From an uncultured Eubacteriales bacterium (GTDB taxonomy: Bacteria; Bacillota; Clostridia; Christensenellales; Aristaeellaceae), in NCBI GenBank assembly GCA_900318145.1, contig ONJM01000009.1:62001-126000 (forward strand): DNA of 64,000 nucleotides, written 5' to 3'. Positions within the stretch are counted from its first letter, which is position 1, and the number at the start of each line of letters is the position of its first letter. This document shows positions 9,293 through 17,536 of the stretch, piece by piece. A program made the position numbers and the translations under genes. The notes beneath the pieces were generated by a model, which was given only the letters and a program-made list of their open reading frames with translations, had not been told where the DNA came from and made no database searches.

Positions 9293-11326
9293 TCAGTTCA
9301 GTGCGCTGTAGTAGGCCACCAGTTTCTTCCAGGCAGCTTCGCGCAGCGCCAGATACTGCTTGCCGTGCCAGTCACCGGTCACTTCGGCAGCCTGCTCTTC
9401 GGCAGTCTTGCTCAGGCCATTCACGATGATGTCCACGAACAGGTTTTCGCCGCCCTTGTTGGAGGCAAACTTGCCGTTGGAGGTCAGCTCAGTGTAGGTG
9501 TTCAGCATGTCGGTCTCGGTCTTGGTGTTGGGCAGCACGGTGGGGATGGAGGTGTACCACGGATTCTCAGCGACCTCCAGCAGCGGGTGCTTGATGGTGC
9601 CCAGGCCGATGGCGGCGGAGATGTGGCCGGCGCCTTCGCGGCCGACTTCATGGGTGCACTGGTATTCGAACGCCTGGCTCTTCACGAAGGACAGGGTGGA
9701 ACCCAGGAACTGGCGGGCATAGTTGGTGTAGTTGCCCTTGGCCTTGTCCCACAGTTCGGCATAGGTGGCGTCCGCGATCACGGGCATTTCCTTGCCGTTG
9801 AACAGGAAGGTCTCGCCTTCCTTGATGAAAGCCTTGGGGCCGTAGCTCATCAGGATCTGGCCTTCTTCGGAGTAAGCGTAGTCGATCAGGGCCAGGGCCT
9901 TGTCCAGCGCGCCGGGGTTGGCTTCAACGCCGGCTTTGGAGATGGCCCACGCGTCAGTCTTCACGGAACGCCAGGATTCGGTGAACCGCATGAACACACC
10001 GCCTTCGGTGCCGTCAAACCACTTGGCTACGGGCACCATAACCGCCATGTACTTCTCGCCCTCCTGCAGCTTGGTGGCGTTCATAACGGTCTGGGTCTGG
10101 TTGTAGTCGTAGGAGACAAAGCCGTTGTCATTTTCCAGATAGGTAGAGGAGTTCTCTTCAGCGCCGTCGACGAACGCCTTGGAGATCAGTCCTTCAGTCA
10201 CCATGTCATGCATCTTGGCCAGGGCTTCGTAGGCAGCCACGTCCTGGCGGGCATCCTTCAGGGCGCCGTCCGTGCCGAAGTACAGGTAATCCTGGCGGGA
10301 TTCCATGCCGCGCACGCCGAACAGGTGGCCGGCAAAGCGGAACAGGTCAACCCGGCGCTGGTTGTTGTTTTCCTCGCGGGAGAACATGCCCTGGATGGTA
10401 TCGGTGCCGTTCAGCGTCTGGGGGTTCGCAACCACGCAGCGCAGCAGGGCGACCAGTTCGTCCACGTCCCAGGCGGCGTCCTGTCCGATGAACAGGTTGG
10501 ACCGGGTGGTGCCGTAGTATCCGTCATAGGCTTCGTCGATGTAGGTGCGCAGCATGTTGACCGCTTCCACACCGGACATGGCGCCCTTTTCGTTCATCTT
10601 CGCGATGATGTTGCCGGCCTTGTCATAATTCTTGGTCAGAACCTGGGTGGCCGTGCCGTCGGCGGTGGGCGTCTCGATCGCCACGGTGCCAGCGGTGGGC
10701 ATGTAGGGAGTGTAAACAGGAGCCGCGGTATCCTTGCAGGCGTCAGCGTCAAACTCACCTTCGCCGTCCAGCAGCTTGGCCGCGTAGTCGGCACGCATCA
10801 GGGGCATACGCTCGATGTCGTTTACACCGTCAAAGTAGGGGCTGAAGTAGATCGCGCCGGTGGTGGTGTTGCCCATGATGGACAGCCGGACAATGGGGTT
10901 GGCGTCCAGATACGCCTTGAAGTTCGGCAGCTTGTCCATGTACTCGGCCAGGTTCACCAGGGAACCGGTCTCGCCGTACTCGTTCAGCGTGGCAGCGGAA
11001 CCGGCCACCATGTCCACTTCCGCCAGGCGGTCTTTCCAGTACTCAAATTCCTTGGCAGCGGAGTTGCCCTGGTATTTGCTCTCAAATTTCACGCCCAGGA
11101 TCTCTTCCAGGGCAACCCAGGTGGGCTTCAGGGAGCCGGCTGTATAGGTCACGCCGTCCGCCAGGGTCACGCCCTCGCCCGCGGTTTCGGAGTCGAAGGT
11201 GATGCCGGTCTTGGCGCTGTTATAGCCGGTGGCCATCCGCAGCGTCACAGTGTCGTCCGCGCCCGCAACGGCGATCATGGAGATCATCATCGCGGCGCAC
11301 AGTACCAGTGCCAGAATTTTTTTCAT
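9293..11326 (-). CDS. Extracellular solute-binding protein of the pectin-oligomer ABC transporter
   Basis: A 677-residue exported protein, longer than common family 1 binding proteins (about 400-450) and nearer the LplA/YtcQ type that binds larger oligosaccharides. The signal peptide MKKILALVLCAAMMISMIAV ends in AGADD. The only early cysteine (Cys10) is not in a usable lipobox, so the mature protein does not look lipidated, which is unusual for a Gram-positive binding protein. The body is acidic with tryptophan- and tyrosine-rich stretches suited to sugar binding. AGGAGG precedes the ATG, and both permease genes lie immediately upstream. Oligogalacturonides as ligand is inference from the operon. 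Confidence 0.88.
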   Translation of the reverse strand: MKKILALVLCAAMMISMIAVAGADDTVTLRMATGYNSAKTGITFDSETAGEGVTLADGVTYTAGSLKPTWVALEEILGVKFESKYQGNSAAKEFEYWKDRLAEVDMVAGSAATLNEYGETGSLVNLAEYMDKLPNFKAYLDANPIVRLSIMGNTTTGAIYFSPYFDGVNDIERMPLMRADYAAKLLDGEGEFDADACKDTAAPVYTPYMPTAGTVAIETPTADGTATQVLTKNYDKAGNIIAKMNEKGAMSGVEAVNMLRTYIDEAYDGYYGTTRSNLFIGQDAAWDVDELVALLRCVVANPQTLNGTDTIQGMFSREENNNQRRVDLFRFAGHLFGVRGMESRQDYLYFGTDGALKDARQDVAAYEALAKMHDMVTEGLISKAFVDGAEENSSTYLENDNGFVSYDYNQTQTVMNATKLQEGEKYMAVMVPVAKWFDGTEGGVFMRFTESWRSVKTDAWAISKAGVEANPGALDKALALIDYAYSEEGQILMSYGPKAFIKEGETFLFNGKEMPVIADATYAELWDKAKGNYTNYARQFLGSTLSFVKSQAFEYQCTHEVGREGAGHISAAIGLGTIKHPLLEVAENPWYTSIPTVLPNTKTETDMLNTYTELTSNGKFASNKGGENLFVDIIVNGLSKTAEEQAAEVTGDWHGKQYLALREAAWKKLVAYYSALN

Positions 11327-11393
11327 AATAGGTCCTCCTTACTATTTTATTGCTACATCCCGGAGCGCCGGAATGAAGTAATATCAGAACAGG

Positions 11394-12284
11394 TTATTCC
11401 TTCACACCGCCGGCGTTGGCGCCCTTGGCGAAATATTTCTGGATAAAGGGATAGATGATCAGAATCGGGATGATGGAGCACACGATCAGGGCGAAGATCA
11501 GGGAATCCGCCGCGTAATTCTCCGTCCAGGTTGCCAGCTGTTCCAGGTCGGTGTACTGTTCCAGCTTGTTCCGGATGAACACCTGCAGGGGCTGTTCATT
11601 CGTGTTGGAAATCATCTGCCTGGCCCAGAAGTAGCCGTTCCACCGGCTGATGGCGAAGAACAGCGCCACGGTCGCGATGGTGGATTTGCTCATGGGGATG
11701 AACACCTGGCGGAGTACCTGCATCTCGGTGGCGCCGTCCACGATGGCGGCTTCCTCGATCTCGGATGGAACCCCTTCAAAAGCGTTCCGCAGCAGGATGA
11801 TGTTCATGGCCGCCATACCCATGGCGATGACCACCAGCCATTTGTCATCCATAATGCCTATGCCGTTGAACACCTGCTTGGTGGCGATGTAGTTCAGGTA
11901 CTGAGGAACGATACCGGCGCTGAACCACATGGTGAAGACCAGGAAGAAGTTGAAGGCCTTCCGGAACAGCAGCCGCTTCTTGCTCAGGGCGTAGCCGCCC
12001 AGGATCGCCACGAACAGGGACCATACCGTGCCGTAGATCGTCAGGAACAGGGTGTTGGAATAGGAATTCCAGAACTCGTTGCTGCTGAACATGGCCCGGA
12101 ATGCGTCAAACTGGACCGCTTTGGGCAGCAGGATGATCTCCTTGTACTCCACTGCGTGCCTGCCGCTCATGGAAGCGGAGATGGCGTAGAGGAAAGGATA
12201 CAGGCACAGCAGCGCGAAGACGGTCAGGAAGGTGTAGGCCAGGATCCTGAAGATCAGCTCGGAGATTTCAAGCTTCCTTTTCAT
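11394..12284 (-). CDS. Carbohydrate ABC transporter permease, LplC/YtcP type
   Basis: A 296-residue inner-membrane permease with six hydrophobic segments and the MalG-type cytoplasmic coupling motif EEAAIVDGATEMQVLRQVFIP (an EAA loop). The N-terminus ILAYTFLTVFALLCLYPFLYAISAS matches LplC/YtcP. It pairs with the upstream permease at 12307 and the large binding protein downstream. Substrates of close relatives are poly- or oligosaccharides such as rhamnogalacturonan fragments, which suits this locus; specificity here is inference. Confidence 0.92.
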   Translation of the reverse strand: MKRKLEISELIFRILAYTFLTVFALLCLYPFLYAISASMSGRHAVEYKEIILLPKAVQFDAFRAMFSSNEFWNSYSNTLFLTIYGTVWSLFVAILGGYALSKKRLLFRKAFNFFLVFTMWFSAGIVPQYLNYIATKQVFNGIGIMDDKWLVVIAMGMAAMNIILLRNAFEGVPSEIEEAAIVDGATEMQVLRQVFIPMSKSTIATVALFFAISRWNGYFWARQMISNTNEQPLQVFIRNKLEQYTDLEQLATWTENYAADSLIFALIVCSIIPILIIYPFIQKYFAKGANAGGVKE

Positions 12285-12306
12285 TCTTTTTCTGAACCTC
12301 CTTCCA

Positions 12307-13374
12307 TCAGTACAGGCTCACGTTGGAGGCCTTGCGGGCAATGGTGTTCGCGCCGATGACCAGCAGCATGCCCACCACATTGTTCATCATTTCAGCCGCG
12401 GAAGCCAGGCCGCTCTGATTGGTCTTGATGCGCCACGCGAAGGTGGAGACCACTTCTGCCGTCTGGTAGGCGGCGATCCGGCCTTCGCTCAGCAGCAGGA
12501 CCTTTTCGTAGCCGATGCTCAGCATGGATCCGATCCGGGTGATCAGCATGATCACGATGGTGGACAGGATGCTGGGCAGCACCACATAGCGCATCTGGGC
12601 CCATTTGCCGGCGCCGTCGATCTGGGCGGCTTCGTAGCTGGTGGGCGAGATGGCGATGATGGCCGCGAAGAACACGATGCTGTCATAACCGGCCGTTTCC
12701 CAGATACCGGAGATCTGGTAGATCGCCCGGAAGTAGGCCGGATCGTTCAGCAGGCCGTTCTGCGCGGTCTCCCGGGAAATCAGGCCCAGGGAAGCCAGCG
12801 CCTGGGAAATGATGCCCGGAGGCGTCTGGCTGGCGGCCGACCCCTGCTTGATCAGCATGACCACCAGAGAGGTCATAACGACCGTGGACATGAATTTCGG
12901 CAGGTAGGTCATGACCTGCAGAGCGCTGCGGGTCAGGTTGCTGCGGATCTCGTTGAAGAACAGGGCCAGGATGATCGGCATGGGGAACCCGAACAGCAGG
13001 CCGTAAAAGCTCAGCAGGAAGGTGTTCCGCATGGCGCGCCAGAAATCCGTGCTCAGTCCGGCGTAGGTTCCGGTCCCGAGCAGCAGCCCCTTAAAGTTGG
13101 AGAAGCCCTTGAAGAACTGGTCCGCAACGGGCTTGACAGCGTCATCCACCTTGAAGGAGCCCAAAAGCTCGTACATCGGCAGATAGCGCCAGAACAGGAA
13201 TACCAGGATCGTGGGAACCAGCATCAGGTACAGACGCCAGTCCTTCAGAATGGTACGCCCGACGTGGAGCCAGTAGTGTTTTTCCACGTCATCCCGGACG
13301 ACCTGTTCGGGATCCTCCCGCCAGGTGCCGGTGGCCTCGTCGAGGATCAGATAATCCCCTGCCGGATGCTTCAT
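12307..13374 (-). CDS. Carbohydrate ABC transporter permease, LplB/YteP type
   Basis: A 355-residue permease with an N-terminal soluble extension of about 60 residues, then six hydrophobic segments. The EAA loop is TSYEAAQIDGAGKWAQMRYVVLP. The segment LYLMLVPTILVFLFWRYLPMYELLGSF is typical of YteP/LplB. The second ATG at 13374 is taken as start because GGAGGA lies directly against the first ATG but six bases from this one. It forms the heterodimer with the next permease. The polar extension ahead of the first helix (LDEATGTWREDPEQVVRDD) has no assigned role. Confidence 0.92.
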   Translation of the reverse strand: MKHPAGDYLILDEATGTWREDPEQVVRDDVEKHYWLHVGRTILKDWRLYLMLVPTILVFLFWRYLPMYELLGSFKVDDAVKPVADQFFKGFSNFKGLLLGTGTYAGLSTDFWRAMRNTFLLSFYGLLFGFPMPIILALFFNEIRSNLTRSALQVMTYLPKFMSTVVMTSLVVMLIKQGSAASQTPPGIISQALASLGLISRETAQNGLLNDPAYFRAIYQISGIWETAGYDSIVFFAAIIAISPTSYEAAQIDGAGKWAQMRYVVLPSILSTIVIMLITRIGSMLSIGYEKVLLLSEGRIAAYQTAEVVSTFAWRIKTNQSGLASAAEMMNNVVGMLLVIGANTIARKASNVSLY

Positions 13375-13444
13375 GCACATTCCTCCGTTCATAGCCCGGG
13401 GTATAAAGGGTGCGGGCCTTGTTCTTAAGAAACCGGGGTAAGAA

Positions 13445-14017
13445 TCAGGTCTTGTCTTCCTCCTGAATCCGTCTGAGATAATGGTTCTGATCCTCCAGAA
13501 TCCCGTCCAGGCGATGGACAATCCAGAGGATCACCAGGGTAAACAGGTCGGTGATCGCTTCCGTCGTAAAACACCCCAGTGCCAGCACGGGACTGGCGCC
13601 GAAGATCATCGTCATTACGGCTCTTCCGGCCTGGATCAGCAGCAGCACGGCGATCCCGAACCCCAGCGCTTTGGTGCTTTCCTTCCAGATGCCCTGTTTC
13701 TTTCTCCATCCGGAGAGCCAGGGAAGCAGCGCCAGCGGAAAGAGATTTCCGACGCAATAGATCAGGTAGCGTGATATGGAAGTCTGCGCCTGGATACAGG
13801 CGATCAGGCCGCCGAGAACGGCGTGAACCGCCGCCCAGGGACCCCACCGGACCAGGACAATCGCGATCACCGCCGGAACCAGGGATACCGTGTAGGGCTG
13901 GCCGGGGAACCACCGGACAGACGCCAGAAGGATGATGTTTTCAAAAACAATCAGAATGGCGGCGAACAGGGAGCAGTCGATGGTCCGGTACCGGCTTACC
14001 GTCTTTCTCCCCTGCAC
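13445..14017 (-). CDS. Small multi-pass membrane protein heading the transporter operon (unknown)
   Basis: A protein of about 190 residues with five to six hydrophobic segments (for example LFAAILIVFENIILLASV, LVPAVIAIVLVRWGPW and LFTLVILWIVHRL). I do not recognise the family; the spacing recalls small substrate-specific membrane components, but no diagnostic motif is present. The start is probably the GTG at 14017, six bases after GGAGGT; the ATG at 14023 touches the ribosome site. It is the first gene after the promoter at 14061-14090, so it leads the transporter operon. Confidence 0.75.
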   Translation of the reverse strand: MQGRKTVSRYRTIDCSLFAAILIVFENIILLASVRWFPGQPYTVSLVPAVIAIVLVRWGPWAAVHAVLGGLIACIQAQTSISRYLIYCVGNLFPLALLPWLSGWRKKQGIWKESTKALGFGIAVLLLIQAGRAVMTMIFGASPVLALGCFTTEAITDLFTLVILWIVHRLDGILEDQNHYLRRIQEEDKT

Positions 14018-14060
14018 GCGCATACCTCCGAAGTTTTCAGTTCATGTTGAAACTGGCAAT

Positions 14061-14090
14061 ATTATACACGAATTTGTCCGGTTTAGTAAA
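14061..14090 (-). promoter_or_regulatory. Promoter of the transporter operon
   Basis: On the minus strand: -35 TTTACT (14085-14090), 18-base spacer, -10 TATAAT (14061-14066). It shows that the transporter genes can be transcribed separately from the catabolic genes upstream. Confidence 0.7.
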
Positions 14091-14106
14091 GACTTTCCGA
14101 GAAAAA

Positions 14107-14904
14107 TCAGGGCTGCTTTCCGATATAGGCCAGGATGCCTCCGTCCACGTACAGCACGTGTCCGTTCACGAAATTGCTGGCGTCGGAAGCCAGGAATACC
14201 GCGGGGCCCTGCAGGTCTTCAGGCGTTCCCCAGCGGGCAGCGGGCGTCTTCGCGACGATGAACTGGTCAAAGGGATGGCGGCTGCCGTCCGGCTGGCGCT
14301 CCCGCAGGGGCGCGGTCTGGGGCGTCGCGATGTAGCCCGGTCCGATGCCGTTGCACTGGATGTTGTATTCGCCGTACTCGGAGCAGATGTTCCGGGTCAG
14401 CATCTTCAGGCCGCCCTTGGCTGCCGCGTAGGCGGATACGGTTTCCCGGCCCAGTTCGCTCATCATGCTGCAGATGTTGATAATCTTGCCGTGTCCCTTT
14501 TTGATCATGGAAGGAATGACCGCCTTCGCGCAGATGAAGGGAGCGTTCAGGTCCACGTCGATGACCTTGCGGAAATCCGCCGCGCTCATTTCAATCATGG
14601 GAATCCTGCGGATAATGCCGGCGTTGTTCACCAGGATATCGATCACGCCCACTTCCGCTTCAATCTGCTTCACCAGCGCCAGCACCGCGTCCTCGTTGGT
14701 CACGTCGCAGACATAGCCTTTGGCGTCAATGCCTTTCTCGGCATAGGCCTTCAGTCCCCTGTCCACCAGCTCCTGGTTGATATCGTTGAAAATAATCGTC
14801 GCGCCCGCCGCGGCATATGCTTCCGCGATCGCGAAGCCGATTCCGTAGCTTGCCCCGGTGATCCATGCGTTTTTCCCCTTCAGGCTGAAAGCGTTCATAT
14901 CCAT
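14107..14904 (-). CDS. SDR oxidoreductase, KduD-like (keto-uronate / gluconate 5-dehydrogenase group)
   Basis: A 265-residue classical short-chain dehydrogenase. The nucleotide-binding glycine motif is TGASYGIGFA, NNAG is in VNNAGIIRR, and the catalytic Ser-Tyr-Lys set is visible as CSMMSELGRETVSAYAAAKGG. The C-terminus has PEDLQGPAVFLASDASNFVNG and YVDGG. Sequence alone puts it in the gluconate 5-dehydrogenase/KduD group. Position directly after kduI argues for 2,5-diketo-3-deoxygluconate reduction to KDG in the unsaturated uronate branch. Gluconate 5-dehydrogenase activity is the alternative. Confidence 0.85.
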   Translation of the reverse strand: MDMNAFSLKGKNAWITGASYGIGFAIAEAYAAAGATIIFNDINQELVDRGLKAYAEKGIDAKGYVCDVTNEDAVLALVKQIEAEVGVIDILVNNAGIIRRIPMIEMSAADFRKVIDVDLNAPFICAKAVIPSMIKKGHGKIINICSMMSELGRETVSAYAAAKGGLKMLTRNICSEYGEYNIQCNGIGPGYIATPQTAPLRERQPDGSRHPFDQFIVAKTPAARWGTPEDLQGPAVFLASDASNFVNGHVLYVDGGILAYIGKQP

Positions 14905-15052
14905 GTTGTTTCCTCCCCTTTATTCCCGTTTTTCCGCTGTATGCGGATTGTCTGCATCAATCCCTGAATTCTGCCGCCCATCCTCCGGTTTTCTGCCCAT
15001 TCTCCCCGGATGCCGAAGGAGGTCCGGAGGGCGGCCGGAAAGCCCTCCCGGC

Positions 15053-15895
15053 TTACCGCAGATCCGTTGTCGCGATATTGTCCATATCGTCAAAGGCCTG
15101 GTTTTCTCCGCCCATCGCCCAGATAAACGTGTAATTGCTGGTGCCCGCGCCGGCGTGGATGCTCCAGCTGGGGGAAATCACCGCCTGCTCGTTCTGCATC
15201 ACGATGTGCCGGGTTTCCTGCCCTTCGCCCATCATATGGAAAACCACGTTGTTCTCCGGCACTTCGAAGTAGAAATACACTTCCATCCTGCGCTCGTGCG
15301 TATGCGCCGGCATGGTGTTCCATACGCTGCCGCTTTCCAGCACCGTCATGCCCATGCTCAGCTGGCAGGTCTTCAGCACGGAGGGATGAATGAACTGGTT
15401 GATCACCCGCTTGTTGCTGGTGGCCGCGTCGCCGCAGGGCTTCTTCGCCGCGTCGGCGATCTTGATCAGCCGGTTCTCGTAGCTGCAGTGCGCCGGCGCG
15501 GAAACAATGTAGAATTTTGCGGGCTTTTCCGCGCTGTCCGAGGAGAAGAGTACTTCCCTCGCGCCCCGGGTGATGTACAGGCAGTCCTTGTAGCCCAGCT
15601 CGTATACCGTGCCGTCCACGGTCACCTTTCCGGCGCCGCCCACATTGAACATGCCGCATTCCCGGCGTTCCAGGAAATATTCCGTCCCGAAATTGTGCCA
15701 GATATCGATGCCCTTGTCGATGGAGACGGTTTCCCCGACCGGCATGACGCCCAGGGTCACCATCCGGTCCACGTGGCTGTAGACCGCTTCCACCGTGTCC
15801 GGCGTAAACAGTTTTTCAATCAGGAATTCCTTCCGGGTCTCCTCCGTGGTGTATCTTTTAAAATCCCGCTGATTGCAGCTGTACCGAATATCCAT
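15053..15895 (-). CDS. kduI: 5-dehydro-4-deoxy-D-glucuronate isomerase
   Basis: A 280-residue cupin-type isomerase that converts 4-deoxy-L-threo-5-hexosulose uronate, the spontaneous product of unsaturated galacturonate, into 2,5-diketo-3-deoxygluconate. The N-terminal segment MDIRYSCNQRDFKRYTTEET and the metal-binding motifs PAHTHERRMEVYFYFE (His-His-Glu) and the later WSIHAGAGTSNYTFIWAMGGEN are characteristic, and length is typical. It lies between the polygalacturonase and the KduD-like dehydrogenase. Its presence means some of the imported oligomers carry unsaturated ends, so pectate lyase products are expected although no lyase gene is in the window. Confidence 0.95.
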   Translation of the reverse strand: MDIRYSCNQRDFKRYTTEETRKEFLIEKLFTPDTVEAVYSHVDRMVTLGVMPVGETVSIDKGIDIWHNFGTEYFLERRECGMFNVGGAGKVTVDGTVYELGYKDCLYITRGAREVLFSSDSAEKPAKFYIVSAPAHCSYENRLIKIADAAKKPCGDAATSNKRVINQFIHPSVLKTCQLSMGMTVLESGSVWNTMPAHTHERRMEVYFYFEVPENNVVFHMMGEGQETRHIVMQNEQAVISPSWSIHAGAGTSNYTFIWAMGGENQAFDDMDNIATTDLR

Positions 15896-15904
15896 TCCGT
15901 TCCC

Positions 15905-17455
15905 TCACCTTTCATTGATTTCTTCCACGTTTTCCGCGTCCAGCCAGGGGCCTTCCGTCCCTTCATGCCGCACGCGGTCCAGCGTCACTTTCCCGACGTT
16001 CTTCAGAATCATTCCCCGCTTCCGGCAGGGCTCCACCTGCTCCGCCATCACCGGAACATACGCTTCCGCTTCCGGATCAAAAGTGAAGCTGCAGTCCTTC
16101 AGCGCAATATGCTCCGCCGGCTGTTCCGGCAGTCCCAGCACATAGGCCGCGCAGGCTTTGCAGCCCGTTGCCTCCACCTGCTCAAACCGGATTTCCCCGA
16201 TCCGCGGCGTGGTCTCGTCCACAGGCTGCTTTTCCCGTGTCTGCACCCATTCGCTGTGTCCGTCCGGATCGCAGAAATACATGCTGTTGACAATCAGGGG
16301 CATTTTCACCCCGTCCATCCGGACTTTTTCAAACAGGATGTCGTCAATCACCCCGTCCCTGCCGCGCCCGCGGCGTGTCTTGATCCGGAGTCCCCGGTCG
16401 TTTCCCCGCATATAGCAGTGGTGAACCCGGACATTCCGGATCCCGCCGGCCATTTCACTGCCGAGCGTCACCCCGCCGTGCCCGTCCAGCATGGCGCACC
16501 AGGCGATCTCAACGTTTTCGCAGGGCCGTTTGTATTTCTTCCCGAGCCGGAGCTTTCCGGATTTCAGGGCTATGCAGTCGTCGCCCACGGAGATTTCCGT
16601 TCCCAGCAGCCGGACGTTCCGGCAGCTTTCCGGGTCAAAGCCGTCTGTGTTCGGGCTGTCCCAGGGCGCGCGGATCTGAACGTCAATAAAGTCCAGGTCC
16701 TCGCTGAAGGCGGGATGGAGATTCCAGCTCGGGCTGTTTACAAAGGTCAGTCCCTGCACGGTAATGCCTTTGCACCGCTGGGTATACAGCAGATGCCCCC
16801 GCCGGGCGATCCGCTTTTCCTTCGGCCGGATCCACCAGTCGCCTTCCCCGCCCCGTCCGTCGATGACGCCCTCGCCGATCACCGCCGTATCCGTCACATC
16901 GATTGCCGTCAGCGCCGAGGCAAATCCGTCTTCGCTGTTTCCTTCCCACAGGCCCATCAGCACTTCGCCGTCCGGGTTGTCCGCGGGAACGGTTTCCGGC
17001 AGGATCGGAAAGCGGTTCCGGTCAGTTTCCAGCAGGAGGGTCGCTCCGGCCGCGATTTCCAGGGTAATCCGGCTTTTCAGGAAGAGCGGCCCCGTGACAT
17101 AATCCCCGGCGGGCACCAGAACCCGCCCGCCTGCCGGGCAGCTGAGAATCGCCGCCTGCAGCATGGCTGTGTCGTCCGCGGTTCCGTCGCCCTTCGCGCC
17201 GAAATCCCGCACGTCCAGGGTGCACAGTTCCCCTTTCGTCCGGAAGGTAAGCGTTTCCGCTCCGCCGCTTTCCGTCCGGCTTTCCAGCGTGTATTCCGTG
17301 TCCGGTTCCAGGTCGAACAGGGACGTCACGGAGCGGTATTCCTCGTCCAGCGGTTCCCCGTTCAGGGTCAGCATCCGCTTTTCCCGGGCCTGGTAAAGGC
17401 CCTCCGGATCCAGCAGCACGCTGCAGCTGCGGGAGGTGATGCACAGTGTTTTCAT
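15905..17455 (-). CDS. Polygalacturonase, GH28, apparently cytoplasmic
   Basis: A 516-residue beta-helix hydrolase of homogalacturonan or oligogalacturonides. The four GH28 active-site motifs are present: NTDG (269-272), the aspartate pair GDDC (291-294), GHG (325-327) and RIK (357-359). About 80 residues of fibronectin-like sequence precede the pectate-lyase-type start motif DVRDFGAKGDGTADDT. There is no signal peptide. An inside location together with the exported oligomer transporter suggests an exo-acting enzyme on short chains, as in other intracellular GH28 enzymes; that is inference. Confidence 0.92.
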   Translation of the reverse strand: MKTLCITSRSCSVLLDPEGLYQAREKRMLTLNGEPLDEEYRSVTSLFDLEPDTEYTLESRTESGGAETLTFRTKGELCTLDVRDFGAKGDGTADDTAMLQAAILSCPAGGRVLVPAGDYVTGPLFLKSRITLEIAAGATLLLETDRNRFPILPETVPADNPDGEVLMGLWEGNSEDGFASALTAIDVTDTAVIGEGVIDGRGGEGDWWIRPKEKRIARRGHLLYTQRCKGITVQGLTFVNSPSWNLHPAFSEDLDFIDVQIRAPWDSPNTDGFDPESCRNVRLLGTEISVGDDCIALKSGKLRLGKKYKRPCENVEIAWCAMLDGHGGVTLGSEMAGGIRNVRVHHCYMRGNDRGLRIKTRRGRGRDGVIDDILFEKVRMDGVKMPLIVNSMYFCDPDGHSEWVQTREKQPVDETTPRIGEIRFEQVEATGCKACAAYVLGLPEQPAEHIALKDCSFTFDPEAEAYVPVMAEQVEPCRKRGMILKNVGKVTLDRVRHEGTEGPWLDAENVEEINER

Positions 17456-17536
17456 TTTCTCAGCCCCGTTTCATGAAAAGCCTCGCGGCCTTCGTGTTTT
17501 CCGGTTTCTTTCCGTACGCCGGGCTTCCCGGGCACC

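Noticed and set aside
9365-11446. A nearly 700-codon open frame opposite the solute-binding protein
   Set aside because: Gly/Val/His-rich composition of an antisense shadow, no motifs, and the minus-strand gene is certain.
15020-15050. Short GC-rich inverted repeat between kduI and the KduD-like gene
   Set aside because: Stem of seven pairs with a bulge and no T-run; too weak to call a terminator.
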